This document shows, one piece after another, positions 25,212 through 34,691 of a DNA stretch of 64,000 nt. How positions within the stretch are numbered: the stretch's first letter is position 1; each line of letters begins with the position of its first letter. Position numbers and translations under genes: made by a program. The notes beneath the pieces were generated by a model. It made no database searches. It saw nothing but the letters and a program-made list of their open reading frames with translations, and was not told the origin of the DNA. This DNA is from Bog-473 sp963843365 (lineage in GTDB: Bacteria > Actinomycetota > Acidimicrobiia > Acidimicrobiales > RAAP-2), in the NCBI GenBank assembly GCA_963843365.1, contig CAWJKG010000002.1, positions 806,001 through 870,000 of the forward strand, read 5' to 3'.

Positions 25212-25892
25212 ATGGACACGCCTCGCCTCCTGCTCGTGCACGGTGCGTTTCACGGCGCCTGGTGCTGGGATCGCCTTACACCCGAGCTCGACCGTCTCGG
25301 TATCGCCTGGGACACCGTCGACCTCCCCTTCACCTCGACGTCGGACGACGTGGCGACGGTGCGGGAAGCCCTCGACAGGAGCGACGGACCCGTCACCGTG
25401 CTCGGGCATTCGTTCGGCGGTGCGGCGATCAGCGCAGCCGCAGAACAGGGCGGGGCGCCCTACGGACGAGCGGCGTCGCTCGTCTATCTCACCGCCTTCA
25501 TGACGGCGCCCGAACAGGTCGTCGACTTCAGCGACGCTCCCGGCATCGGCGAGGTTCAGCTCGGCGAGGTCACGGCCTCGGTGGATCCGCGGACGGCGCG
25601 GTCGATCTTCTACAACAGGTGTTCGAGCGAGGAGGCCGAGTGGGCGGCGGCGCAGCTCCGGTCGATGCCGACTTCGGTGCTGATCGGCCCACCGCCGGTG
25701 TCGCCCGCATGGCAGATCCTCCCGAGCACGTACATCGTCTGCACAGACGATCGCATCCTGAGCGTCACCGCCCAGGAGCAGATGGCCGCCAACGCAGGCC
25801 GCGTCGTCCACATCGACAGCGATCATTCGCCCTTCTTGTCCTGCCCGGCGGCACTCGCCGCAGTGCTCGCTCCCCTGGTCGCCGCGGCCTGA
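25212..25892 (+). CDS. Alpha/beta hydrolase
   Basis: Small (226 residues) alpha/beta hydrolase of the type with an N-terminal VHGAFHGAWCWDRL loop, nucleophile GHSFGG (Ser about 74), acid in CTDDRIL and His in DSDHSPFLS. This architecture is shared with plant-type methylesterases and bacterial salicylate/polyneuridine-type esterases. It follows the kinase-fold gene directly and is convergent with the nitronate monooxygenase-like gene. Likely a cytosolic esterase. Confidence 0.9.
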   Translation: MDTPRLLLVHGAFHGAWCWDRLTPELDRLGIAWDTVDLPFTSTSDDVATVREALDRSDGPVTVLGHSFGGAAISAAAEQGGAPYGRAASLVYLTAFMTAPEQVVDFSDAPGIGEVQLGEVTASVDPRTARSIFYNRCSSEEAEWAAAQLRSMPTSVLIGPPPVSPAWQILPSTYIVCTDDRILSVTAQEQMAANAGRVVHIDSDHSPFLSCPAALAAVLAPLVAAA

Positions 25893-25906
25893 GCCAGCCG
25901 GCCCCG

Positions 25907-26870
25907 TCACACCTCCGTCGGGGCGCTGCCGCGTAGCGCGTGCTCGGCCTCCCGGGCCAGGACTCCGACCAGACTCTCCGCCGACGGCGCGTCGGTGATG
26001 AGGTCGATGGCCTCGCTGGCCCAGACCGGCGCTGTCCGCGTGCTGTCCCCTCGTCGCCGCCTCCCGGTACCGCGCTCTTGCCTCCTCGTCCTGCGCGAGC
26101 TCCGCCTCCCGCCCGCGCCAGTGCTCGAGGAACGCATTGCGCAGCGTGCGGGCCGGGTACCGATCCGGCCACGCGGCGCCCCGGGCGATATCGAGGATGC
26201 GGTTGCTCTCGGTCTGCTCGCCCGATCCCTCCAGGAGCGCCCGCATGGTGGCGGCATCGGTGAGCGCCTCCTTCGTCGCCTGGAACCTCGTGCCGACGAG
26301 CGCGCCGGCGGCACCGAGCACCAGCGCAGCGGCCAGGCCGCGGCCGTCGGCGATGCCGCCTGCGGCCAGGACCGGCCGGGGCGCGGCCAGATCGACGACG
26401 ACAGGCACGAACGGGAGGGTCGACCATCTCCTCCCGTGGTGGCCGCCCGCCTCGCCGCCCTGGGCCACCAGGACGTCGGCCCCCACGTCGAGGGCCTGCG
26501 TCGCCTCGTCGAGATCGGTCACCTGCACGATGAGCGGGATGCCGGCACGGAGCACGGGCTCCGCCAGGGGCCGCGGGTCACCGAAGGAGAGCATGACGGC
26601 ATGGGGCCCCCGCTCGATCGCCCGCTCCACCGTCGCCACGTCCACCGACCAGGACTGGAAGCCCACGCCCCAGGGCCGCCGCGTCAACCGCTGCACAACG
26701 TCGAGCTCCCGGGCCAGCCAGGCCGGGTCCTCCCGGCCGCCTCCGATCAGTCCGAGGCCGCCACCGTTGGACACCGCGGCCGCCAGTGCGCCGCCGGCGC
26801 ACCCGCCCATGGGAGCCAGGGCGATCGGGCACTCGAGGCCGAAGCGGCCGGTGAACGAGGTGCGCAGCAT
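25907..26870 (-). pseudogene. Nitronate monooxygenase (2-nitropropane dioxygenase) family protein, one frameshift
   Basis: FMN-dependent TIM-barrel enzyme of 320 residues after removing one extra G near 26050. The N-terminus ECPIALAPMGGCAGG, the GADVLVAQGGEAGGHHG phosphate-binding turn and VLAAGGIADGRGLAAAL identify the family; the C-terminal part after correction reads TAPVWASEAIDLITDAPSAE. Members oxidise alkyl nitronates, but several act as enoyl reductases or have no known substrate. ATG 26870. Only the last 45 residues are affected by the frame change, so the active site is intact. Confidence 0.85.
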
Positions 26871-26915
26871 GGCGCCATGTTCCCAGACGCCGTCCGACCC
26901 CTTTACTGTTGCCGG

Positions 26916-27449
26916 ATGCCTGCGTGCTCCCGTTGCCTGGTCGAGGTCCCCCCGGGGACCGCCCTGTGTCCCAAGTGCGGCGCCGCCATCAGGCCGACGG
27001 TCGTGCCGCTCCGACAGCCGAAGCGCGTCCGGAAGACGCAGCGGCGGCTGGAGGCGCTCGAGGGAAGAGAGCTGCTCTTCGGCGCGGCCACCCTCGTGCT
27101 CCTGATCTCCCTCTTTCTGCCGTGGTACCGCATCGGCCCCTTCACGCTCGACGGGCTCGGGTCCCACGGGTGGCTGTTCATTGCGCTGCTCAACTGCATC
27201 GTGCTGGTGCTGTCCGTGGTGATCAAGGCCAGCGGTGCCGGGGACCTGGCGGACCAGGGCCGACTCTCCAAGGAGCAGCTCCTCGCGCTCTTGACCGGCA
27301 TCAACCTGGCCCTGGTGGTCCTGCTCGGCTTCGTCCTGAAGCCCTCGGGCACCAGCTGGGCGTGGGGCGCCTACCTGGCCCTGGTCGCCGCCGCCGTCGC
27401 CTTCGCGCCCTTCGGCATTCCGCTCGTGCAGGAGCGTCGGCGTCGCTGA
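26916..27449 (+). CDS. Zinc-ribbon membrane protein, unknown function
   Basis: A 177-residue protein with an N-terminal zinc-ribbon (MPACSRCLVEVPPG then CPKCG, two CxxC knuckles), a basic linker (RQPKRVRKTQRR) and four predicted membrane helices near 53-75, 87-105, 123-142 and 148-166. The topology suggests a cytosolic ribbon anchored to the membrane. I do not recognise a named family; similar small actinobacterial zinc-ribbon membrane proteins are of unknown role. It is flanked by reverse genes on both sides and stands alone. Confidence 0.75.
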   Translation: MPACSRCLVEVPPGTALCPKCGAAIRPTVVPLRQPKRVRKTQRRLEALEGRELLFGAATLVLLISLFLPWYRIGPFTLDGLGSHGWLFIALLNCIVLVLSVVIKASGAGDLADQGRLSKEQLLALLTGINLALVVLLGFVLKPSGTSWAWGAYLALVAAAVAFAPFGIPLVQERRRR

Positions 27450-27467
27450 TCCGGCCGCGGGGACGGG

Positions 27468-28826
27468 TCAGGCGCGGCGGGACGAGGCGGGCCGCGGCAG
27501 GCCGAGGTGATCGCGCAGCGTCGAGCCGGTGTAGCGCTCCCGGAACAGACCCCGCCGTTGGAGCTCGGGGACGACGAGCCGCACGACGTCCTCGTACGCA
27601 CCGGGCGAGTGCGTCGCCGCGATGACGAAGCCGTCGCAGGCGCCGTCGTCGAACCACTCCTCCATCTGGTCGGCGATGTCCGGTCCGGTCCCGACGAAGC
27701 GCGGCCCCTGCAGCAGGGTGGCCCGGTGCCCGGCCAGGTCGCCCAACGTCACCGTGTCGCCGCCGATGTGGGTCCTGATGTTCTGCACGAGGCCCCGAAT
27801 ACCCGAAACGGACTCGATCAGATCGTCGGTGATGGGTGCATCGAGCGAGAGCCCCGAGAAGTCGTAGTTCATGAGCTCGGACAGAAGGGTGAGCGAGGCC
27901 ATGGGATCGACCAGGTCGTACAGGAAGAGCTGCTCGCGCTCCTCGGCATGCGCCTTGGACTCGCCGACGACCGTGTAGGCCATCGGGAGCATTTTGACGG
28001 CCGCGGGGTCCCGCCCGTGTGCACCGATCTTCTCCTTCTGGTCCTTGTAGTGGGCGCGTGCGATGTCGAGGCCAGGGTCGCCGGTGAAGATCAGCTCGGC
28101 CCACCTGGCCGCGAACTCCCTGCCCCGCCCCGACGAGCCGGCCTGCATCAGGAGTGGTCGCCCCTGCGGCACCCGGGGCACGGTCAGCGGGCCGCGCACG
28201 TCGAACCACTCCCCCTCGTAGTTGAGCTCGTGCACCTTGTCGGGATGGGCGAAGAGCGGCGTGGCGCGGTCGAGCACCAGGGCGTCGTCGTCCCAGCTGT
28301 CCCATAGGCCCGTCGTCGCCTCGAGGAACTCGTCGGCCCGGTCGTAGCGCGCGTCGTGCGCAAGATGCTCCTTGACGCCGAAGTTCTGGGCCTCGCCGTC
28401 GTTCACGGACGTCACGACGTTCCAGGCCGCCCGCCCGCCCGACAGATGGTCCAGCGTGGCGAAGGTGCGAGCCACGTGGAAGGGCGAGTAGTAGGTCGTC
28501 GAGTACGTCGCGCCGAGCCCGATGGAGCGGGTGGCCGCGGCGACGATCCCGAGCACGATGCTCAGGTCGAGCTTCACCGGCCGGGCCCCGGTGCGCACCG
28601 CCTCGGCCACGGATCCCCCGTAGATGCCGGGCATGGCCAGGCGGTCGTCGAAGAACATCAGGTCGAAGCATCCGCCCTCGAGCGTCCGACCCAACTTCTC
28701 GTAGTAGCCGGCGTCGAGGAACCCGTGTTCGGTGGCCGGATGACGCCAGGAGCCCGCGTAGACCGTGGCGTTCCCGGCCTGCATGAACCCCACCAGCGCC
28801 ATTTGCCGTCGCGTGCTCTCAGCCAT
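27468..28826 (-). CDS. NtaA/SnaA/DszA family FMNH2-dependent monooxygenase
   Basis: Luciferase-like two-component monooxygenase of 452 residues. Signatures are the long N-terminal FDLMFFDDRLAMPGIYGG, ATYSTTYYSPFHVARTFATLD, HLSGGRAAWNVVTS and PLLMQAGSSGRGREFAARWAE, all standard for nitrilotriacetate, pristinamycin and dibenzothiophene-sulfone monooxygenases. It needs reduced FMN from a partner reductase; the only candidate in the window is the FMN reductase at 36487. I placed the start at 28826 because of GAGGGAGCAG upstream. It lies 23 bases after the acyl-CoA ligase stop, on the same strand. Confidence 0.93.
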   Translation of the reverse strand: MAESTRRQMALVGFMQAGNATVYAGSWRHPATEHGFLDAGYYEKLGRTLEGGCFDLMFFDDRLAMPGIYGGSVAEAVRTGARPVKLDLSIVLGIVAAATRSIGLGATYSTTYYSPFHVARTFATLDHLSGGRAAWNVVTSVNDGEAQNFGVKEHLAHDARYDRADEFLEATTGLWDSWDDDALVLDRATPLFAHPDKVHELNYEGEWFDVRGPLTVPRVPQGRPLLMQAGSSGRGREFAARWAELIFTGDPGLDIARAHYKDQKEKIGAHGRDPAAVKMLPMAYTVVGESKAHAEEREQLFLYDLVDPMASLTLLSELMNYDFSGLSLDAPITDDLIESVSGIRGLVQNIRTHIGGDTVTLGDLAGHRATLLQGPRFVGTGPDIADQMEEWFDDGACDGFVIAATHSPGAYEDVVRLVVPELQRRGLFRERYTGSTLRDHLGLPRPASSRRA

Positions 28827-28849
28827 CTGCTCCCTCGTCTCGTCGCGTG

Positions 28850-30370
28850 TCAGTCCGCCGGCACAGAGGCCAACGTCGGGGCCCACTCGTCACGCAGGGT
28901 CCGCCGCAGCACCTTGCCCGACGGCGTCCGCGGCACGGCGTCCACCAGGACGACGCGGCGCAGCCGTTTGTACGTGGCCAGTGTCTCCGTCACGAGCGCT
29001 TCGAGCTCCGCCGGTGTCACGGTGGACCCGTCCTGGAGGTGGACCGCCGCCACCGGCACCTCGCCGGCGCGCTCGTCGGGAACGCCGAAGACCGCGCAGT
29101 CGACCACGTCGGGGTGGCCGTGCAGCACCGCCTCGATCTCGGCCGGCGCGACCTGGAAGCCGCTGACCTTGATCATCTCCTTGCAGCGGTCGGTGATGTG
29201 CACCCACCCCTCGGGCTCGAGAAAGCCGACGTCCCCGGTGCGGTACCACCCGTCGGCGAAGGCCTCCGCCGTGGCGTCCTCCGGGAGGTAGCCGGCCATG
29301 GCCGAGGCGCTGTCGACCTGGATCTCGCCCACGCCGCCCGGGGGCAGGACCTCCCCGCTGTCGAGGTCCACGACGCGCAGCGTGACGCCGCCGACGGGAA
29401 GTCCGGCGGAATCGAGGCGCCACCTCTCCGGCTCGTCCACCGGGTTGGCGGCGATCACGGGCAATTCACTCGCTCCGTAACACGGCAGCCAGCGGATCCC
29501 CGTCCGCGCCGACACGTGTTCGGCCACGCTCGGCGTGATCGGGGTGGCGCCCCACATCACGTAGCGCAACGACGAGAGGTCGTAGTCCTCCAGATTCGGA
29601 TGATTGGCCATGGCGAGCGCGATGGGCGCCACCGCCATTTCGAGGGTCATGCGCTCGTCCTGAATGCAGCGGAGCTCTTCGTCGAGATCGAAGCGGCGGT
29701 GCAGGCGGACGGTGGCGCCCGCCGCGGCCGCCGCCAGCAGGTTCAGCAGGCCGAGGATGTGCGAGGGCGGCGTGGCCACCTGGAAGCGGTCGTCGGGGCC
29801 GAGACCCAGCGCGGTGACCCAGTGCCGCGTGCCGCACTCGATGGACCGGTGCGTGTGGCGCACCGCTTTGGAGCGGCCCGTCGTCCCGGAGCTGAAGACC
29901 AGCACGGCGTCGTCGCTCTCCTTGACCGCCGCGGACGGTGCCGGGACGGCGCTGGCGCGATCGATCACCGCCGCGGCCGCCGTCTCGTCGAGGTGCAGCA
30001 CGGCGTCGGCACCGAGCTGGTCGGTCAACAGTTCGGCCCCGGGGCCGTCCGCCACCCCGAAGCGGGGAGCAGTGAGCTGCACCGCCGCGCCGACCTCGAG
30101 CGCCTTCCAGGACGAGTTGAGCATCACCGGCGCTGCGCCCAGCTTGCTGACGGCGTTGACGGCCACCACGAACTCGGGCCGGTTGGAGGTCATCACCGCG
30201 ACGCGGTCGCCGTGCCCGACCCCGTGGGCGGCGAGATGCCCGGCCAGCGCGTTGGCCGCCCGGTCGATCTCGCCGTAGGTCCAGCGCTCGTCCCCCGCCA
30301 GGACGGCCACATGATCGGGGAGCCGCTCTGCCGCCGACTCGAGCCCGCGATGCATGAGGCTCGGTGCCAT
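28850..30370 (-). CDS. AMP-dependent acyl-CoA synthetase/ligase
   Basis: ANL-superfamily ligase of 506 residues: P-loop VFSSGTTGRSKAVRHTH, motif YGASELPVI, GDVGFLEPEGW hinge and the C-terminal Lys in RTPSGKVLRRTL. It activates a carboxylic acid to acyl-AMP and then acyl-CoA. ATG 30370 is preceded by AGAAGAATG. It is divergent from an acyl-CoA dehydrogenase (53 bases between starts), suggesting that the two act in sequence on one acid, while the NtaA-type monooxygenase follows it in the same transcript. Confidence 0.93.
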   Translation of the reverse strand: MAPSLMHRGLESAAERLPDHVAVLAGDERWTYGEIDRAANALAGHLAAHGVGHGDRVAVMTSNRPEFVVAVNAVSKLGAAPVMLNSSWKALEVGAAVQLTAPRFGVADGPGAELLTDQLGADAVLHLDETAAAAVIDRASAVPAPSAAVKESDDAVLVFSSGTTGRSKAVRHTHRSIECGTRHWVTALGLGPDDRFQVATPPSHILGLLNLLAAAAAGATVRLHRRFDLDEELRCIQDERMTLEMAVAPIALAMANHPNLEDYDLSSLRYVMWGATPITPSVAEHVSARTGIRWLPCYGASELPVIAANPVDEPERWRLDSAGLPVGGVTLRVVDLDSGEVLPPGGVGEIQVDSASAMAGYLPEDATAEAFADGWYRTGDVGFLEPEGWVHITDRCKEMIKVSGFQVAPAEIEAVLHGHPDVVDCAVFGVPDERAGEVPVAAVHLQDGSTVTPAELEALVTETLATYKRLRRVVLVDAVPRTPSGKVLRRTLRDEWAPTLASVPAD

Positions 30371-30422
30371 CGGGAAACATTCTTCTCCGAATTGAGATTC
30401 AGCGTCAACACGTGGGAAGTGT

Positions 30423-31616
30423 ATGGTTATCAGTGCCATGACCAGCCCGGACGTCGAGGCGACCGACGAGGACGTCCGCTCCGAGATCATCGGGACGGTG
30501 CGACGATTCGTGGCCCGCGAGGTCATTCCGGTGGCGGCCGAGCTCGAGCGTTCCGACACCTTCCCGGACGCCATCGTCGGGCAGATGCGCGACCTCGGCC
30601 TCTTCGGTGTCACCATTCCCGAGGCCTACGGTGGCCTCGGCCTGGACCTGTTGACCTATATCGGCGTCATTGAGGAGCTGGCCTACGGCTGGATGAGCCT
30701 CACCGGCATTGTGAACACCCACACCATGGCGGCCACGCTGATCCTGACGCACGGGACGGAGGAGCAGAAGCGCCGCTGGCTCCCCGCCATGGCCTCGGGG
30801 CAACGCCGGGGGGCCCTGTCCCTGTCCGAGCCCGACGCCGGGAGCGACACCCGCAACATTTCGTGCCGGGCCCGGCGCGACGGCGACGAGTACATCCTCA
30901 ACGGGAGCAAGGCCTGGGTGACCAACGGCGAACGGGCCTCGGTGGTGGCACTGGCGGCCCGCGCCGAGGAGGGCATCACCGCCTTCCTCGTCGAGAAGGA
31001 GCCCGGCCCGCGCTTCGAGGGCATCGCCGTGAGCAAGCACGTCGGCAAGCTGGGTTACCGCGGCGTCGAGACGGTCGAGATGGCCTACACCGACCACCGC
31101 ATCCCCGCCGCCAACGTGATCGGCGAGCCCGGGCGTGGCCTGCCCCAGATTCTGGGCGTGCTCGAGGTGGGGCGGATCAACATTGCGGCGCGGGCGGTGG
31201 GTGTGGCCCGGGCCGCCTTCGACGCCGCCCTGGCCTACAGCCTCGAACGCGAGACCATGGGCAAGGCCATCGGCGAGCACCAGGCCATACAGCTCAAGCT
31301 GGCGGACATGGCCACCCGCCTGGAGGCGGCCCGGCTCCTGACCCGCAACGCAGCGGAGCGACGCGCCAAGGGCTTGCGCTGCGACGTCGAGGCCGGCATG
31401 GCCAAGCTCTTCGCCAGCGAGACCGCACTCGAGATCAGCATGGAGGCCATGCGCATCCACGGCGGCGTGGGCTACACGACGGAGTTCCCGGTCGAGCGCT
31501 ACTACCGCGACGCGCCGCTGATGATCATCGGTGAGGGCACCAACGAGATTCAGCGCATCGTCATCGCGCGGGGCTTGTTGGCACGCGCCCGCGCCAGCGC
31601 CGGCGATCAGGGCTGA
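30423..31616 (+). CDS. Acyl-CoA dehydrogenase
   Basis: FAD-dependent enzyme of 397 residues with SLSEPDAGSDTRN, YILNGSKAWVTNGE, GRINIAARAVGVARAAFDAA and the C-terminal catalytic motif IGEGTNEIQRIV, where the Glu is the alpha-proton base. It looks fully functional and of short/branched-chain type. The start is ATG 30423 with GGGAAG before it; ATG 30438 is possible. Its last 10 bases overlap the 3' end of the reverse CoA-transferase gene. Likely partner of the acyl-CoA ligase encoded opposite. Confidence 0.95.
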   Translation: MVISAMTSPDVEATDEDVRSEIIGTVRRFVAREVIPVAAELERSDTFPDAIVGQMRDLGLFGVTIPEAYGGLGLDLLTYIGVIEELAYGWMSLTGIVNTHTMAATLILTHGTEEQKRRWLPAMASGQRRGALSLSEPDAGSDTRNISCRARRDGDEYILNGSKAWVTNGERASVVALAARAEEGITAFLVEKEPGPRFEGIAVSKHVGKLGYRGVETVEMAYTDHRIPAANVIGEPGRGLPQILGVLEVGRINIAARAVGVARAAFDAALAYSLERETMGKAIGEHQAIQLKLADMATRLEAARLLTRNAAERRAKGLRCDVEAGMAKLFASETALEISMEAMRIHGGVGYTTEFPVERYYRDAPLMIIGEGTNEIQRIVIARGLLARARASAGDQG

Positions 31617-32845
31617 GCCGGCTCTCCCTCGCTCCGGAGGCGCTGCGCCAACTCGGCCAACACCTCGTCGGTGTGCTCGCCCAGGCGCGGTGCCGGCGCG
31701 GCCCGCCCGACCGGCAGGTCCGAGAAGCTCACCGGGCCGTTGACGGAACGGCGCACCGTGCCGTCGGCCTGGGGATCCAGCGCGAGGAACCCGTCGTTCG
31801 CCGCGAGCTGCGGATCGTCGAGCACGTCGGCCGGGCCCTGGGCGGGGGCCCACCAGACCCCTTCGGCATTGAGGCGGTCGGCCCACTCGGCCAGGGTCCG
31901 CCCGGCGACGATCTCGTCGAGGACGGCGATGACCTCTGTGCGGTTCTTGCGCAAGGCCCGGGCGTCGGCGAAGCGCGGGTCGTCCCGCAGGTCCGGCCGG
32001 CCCAGCGCACGCAGCACGGCGTCGATGTGCCGGTCGGCTTCGAGGCCGGTGAAGAAGAACCACCGGCCGTCCTTGGTCCGGTACGAGTTCATGAGCGGCG
32101 TCTGGTTCTCGTGCCGGGCCTCGGACTTCGCGACCTTGCCCAGGTTCTCCTGCAGGCTCAGGTCCCACCCGAGCACATAGGCGCCCGTGCGCAGGAGCGA
32201 GACCTCGACCACACGCCCACGCCCGGTCTGCCGTTGCTCGAGCACCGCGGCCAGGAGCCCGGCCAGGGCGGCCAACCCACTGATGTGGTCGCCGATGCCG
32301 CCGCGCGCGTTGAGCGGGACGCCTTCGCTGTTGGCCAGCTGGACCGAGAGCCCGGAGCGGGCCCAGAAGGCGCCGATGTCGTAGGCGGGGCGATTGCGGT
32401 CATGGCCGCGCAGGCCGTAGCCGCTGACGCTGCAGTACACGAGTCGGGGGTGGCGGGCGACCGTGGAGGCCGGCTCCAGGCCGAGGCCGTCCAGCGCGTC
32501 GGGACGCAGGTTGGTCAAGAAGACATCCGCCGTGGCCAACAGCTCCTCGAGCCGCTGGCGGGCCTCTTCCCGGCGGAGGTCGAGGACGATGCTCCGCTTG
32601 CCCCGGTTGTCCTCCGCGAAGGCGGGGTTGGGCATGTCGTTCCCGATGCCGAGGGATCCGAAGGCGTTGCGCATGGGATCGCCGTGCGGCGGCTCCACCT
32701 TGATCACGTCCGCGCCCCAATCAGCCAACAACGCCCCGGCCGACGGCGCCGCCACCCACACGCCCATCTCCACGACGCGCAGACCGCTGAAGGCGAGGAG
32801 ACCGGACGCCTCCTGCGTGGCCGGCAAGTGCCCCTCCGACGTCAC
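31607..32845 (-). CDS. CaiB/BaiF family class III CoA-transferase
   Basis: CoA-transferase of 412 residues: GLRVVEMGVWVAAPSAGALL, ADWGADVIKVEPP, and the catalytic Asp in RPAYDIGAFWARSG near 160. It begins at GTG 32845, overlapping the stop of the acyl-CoA ligase gene by 4 bases, so ligase and transferase are translated as a pair; one may prime CoA and the other swap it onto the pathway acid. The C-terminus overlaps the convergent acyl-CoA dehydrogenase gene. It is a paralogue of the CoA-transferase at 6847. Confidence 0.93.
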   Translation of the reverse strand: MTSEGHLPATQEASGLLAFSGLRVVEMGVWVAAPSAGALLADWGADVIKVEPPHGDPMRNAFGSLGIGNDMPNPAFAEDNRGKRSIVLDLRREEARQRLEELLATADVFLTNLRPDALDGLGLEPASTVARHPRLVYCSVSGYGLRGHDRNRPAYDIGAFWARSGLSVQLANSEGVPLNARGGIGDHISGLAALAGLLAAVLEQRQTGRGRVVEVSLLRTGAYVLGWDLSLQENLGKVAKSEARHENQTPLMNSYRTKDGRWFFFTGLEADRHIDAVLRALGRPDLRDDPRFADARALRKNRTEVIAVLDEIVAGRTLAEWADRLNAEGVWWAPAQGPADVLDDPQLAANDGFLALDPQADGTVRRSVNGPVSFSDLPVGRAAPAPRLGEHTDEVLAELAQRLRSEGEPAQP

Positions 32846-34449
32846 GGAGCCCCGTCGACGCGACCGGCTACCGCCGCCTGCCGGCGCAACACGTCCTTGA
32901 GCACCTTGCCGGTGGCGTTGAGCGGGAGGGCCTCCACGATCTCGACCATTCGTGGCACCTTGTAGTTGGCCATTTCGTCGCGACTCCAGTCGATGATGTC
33001 CCGGCCGCTGACCTCCTCCGACACCACGACGAACGCCATGCCCACCTCGCCCAACCGCTGGTCGGGGATGCCGATCACTGCCGCCTGCTGCACGGCGGGG
33101 TGGCGCAGCAGCATGTTCTCGATTTCGGCCGGGTAGGCGTTGAAGCCTCCGACGATGAACATGTCCTTCACGCGGCCGACGATGCGCAGCCGGCCGGCGG
33201 CGTCGAGCTGCCCGAGGTCACCGGTGCGCAGCCAGCCGTCCTCCGTCAGCACTTTCGCCGTCTCCTCGGGGTCGTCGAGATAGCCGGCCATGACACTGGC
33301 GCCGCGCAACACCACCTCGCCGGCTTCGTCCGGCCCGACATCCCGTCCGTCGTCGCCGGCGAGGCGCAGCTCGAACGAGGGCCGGGGACGACCCACCGTG
33401 GTGGCGATGGCTTCGGCATCGTCGTCGTCGGACGTGGCGCAGGCGGTGCCGGCCTCGGTGAGGCCGTACCCGGTGATGACCCGGGAGAACGGGAGCTCCT
33501 CGAAGACGCGGCGGATGAGCTCGACGGGGATGTCGGCCGCACCGGTCACGGCCAGGCGCAGCGAGGAGAGGTCGTGACGTCCCCGCTCGGGGTGGTCGAG
33601 GATGGACTGGTACAGCGTCGGTGGTCCTGGCAGCGCCGTCACCTGCTCGGCGGCGACACGCGCCAGCACCCGGTCGACGTCGAACACGGGCTCGGGGAGC
33701 ATGGCGGCGCCGCTGGCGACGCTGGCAAGGATGCCCGCCTTCAGCCCGAACATGTGGAAGTAGGGGTTCACCTGGAGGTAGACGTCGTCGGCCCCGAGCC
33801 CGGTCATGGCGGACCAGTCCGTGGCCACCGTGAGCGTGCGACCGTGCGTCATCACGACGCCCTTCGGCACGCCGGTCGTCCCCGAGGTGAAGAGGATGTC
33901 GGACGGATCCTCCGGTCCGAGCCCGGCGGACCTGCGATCCACCTCGGTCCGCGCCGCCGCCGTCGCCCCGGCGAGGAAGTCGGACCACGCCGGCGCGGCA
34001 CCGCCGGCGTGACCCTGGGCCACGACGACCCGCTCGAGCTGCGGAAGCTCCGCGTCCGCTCCTTGCAGCATGGACACATAGTCGACGCCGAGGAAGTCGG
34101 TCACCGTGACGAGGACGCGGGCCTTGCTGCGGGCGAGGATGACCGCGGCTTCGGTGCCCTTGAACCGCGTGTTGACCGGGACGAGCACCGCCCCGGCCGA
34201 GAAGAGGCCGAGCGCCGCCACCACCCATTCGAGACAGTTGCCGCACCAGATCGCCACACGGTCGCCCGGTTCGACCCCCTCCGCCACGAGGGCGGCGCCG
34301 AACTCGCGGGCGGCCGCGGCCAACTCGGCGTATGTGAGGGTGCGGTCCCCGTCGCGCACGGCGGTGCGGCCCGCGAACCGCTCGGCGGCACTGGCGAGCA
34401 TGGCCGGGATGGAGGGCCACTGCCGGGCGCCCGGGGAGCCGCGGCTCAC
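32842..34449 (-). CDS. Acyl-CoA ligase, FadD3-like
   Basis: ANL ligase of about 535 residues. P-loop ILFTSGTTGVPKGVVMTH, YFHMFGLKAGI, LPGPPTLYQSILDHP, YGLTEAG, GDLGQLD and the C-terminal LNATGKVLKDVL follow the pattern of FadD3, which activates the steroid C/D-ring acid HIP in mycobacteria; other ring-acid ligases share it. The reading frame stays open to a TTG at 34512, but that part is Arg/Gly-rich and unlike the family; GTG 34449 or ATG 34401 are more plausible starts. Coupled to the CoA-transferase downstream. Confidence 0.9.
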   Translation of the reverse strand: MSRGSPGARQWPSIPAMLASAAERFAGRTAVRDGDRTLTYAELAAAAREFGAALVAEGVEPGDRVAIWCGNCLEWVVAALGLFSAGAVLVPVNTRFKGTEAAVILARSKARVLVTVTDFLGVDYVSMLQGADAELPQLERVVVAQGHAGGAAPAWSDFLAGATAAARTEVDRRSAGLGPEDPSDILFTSGTTGVPKGVVMTHGRTLTVATDWSAMTGLGADDVYLQVNPYFHMFGLKAGILASVASGAAMLPEPVFDVDRVLARVAAEQVTALPGPPTLYQSILDHPERGRHDLSSLRLAVTGAADIPVELIRRVFEELPFSRVITGYGLTEAGTACATSDDDDAEAIATTVGRPRPSFELRLAGDDGRDVGPDEAGEVVLRGASVMAGYLDDPEETAKVLTEDGWLRTGDLGQLDAAGRLRIVGRVKDMFIVGGFNAYPAEIENMLLRHPAVQQAAVIGIPDQRLGEVGMAFVVVSEEVSGRDIIDWSRDEMANYKVPRMVEIVEALPLNATGKVLKDVLRRQAAVAGRVDGAP

Positions 34450-34580
34450 GGTCGCCGTACGCGCCGCGGGCCGCCGACCGCGCCCGCTGAGAATGGCCCT
34501 CTTTCCATACAATAATGATACTTTCGAAGGGCGAGCTCACACGAAGTGCGCCGCCGGGTGACCCCGGGGAGAGAGACGAC

Positions 34581-34691
34581 ATGGCCACCACTGCGCCCGC
34601 GCCCGACGACGACCCCTCCGCCTTCGAGATCGACGCCGACCCGTACCCCGCCTGGTGCGGCTGGGGGAAGCCCCCGGCCCTCGTCCCATGA
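34581..34691 (+). CDS. 36-codon ORF resembling a P450 N-terminus
   Basis: ATG 34581 has a good GGGGAGAGAG ribosome site and the ORF ends at TGA 34689-34691, overlapping the ATG of the crotonase gene (ATGA). The peptide contains FEIDADPYPAW, which matches the N-terminal signature of actinobacterial P450s (compare INADPYPVYRRL at 21757). In the neighbouring frame the text continues RLGEAP before running into the crotonase. It may be the stump of a deleted P450 gene or a translated leader coupling the crotonase. Tentative. Confidence 0.4.
   Translation: MATTAPAPDDDPSAFEIDADPYPAWCGWGKPPALVP

Noticed and set aside
27468..28826. Calling the monooxygenase ntaA, snaA or dszA
   Set aside because: The family is clear, but substrate-defining neighbours (ntaB, snaB, dszB/C) are absent, so no gene symbol is justified.
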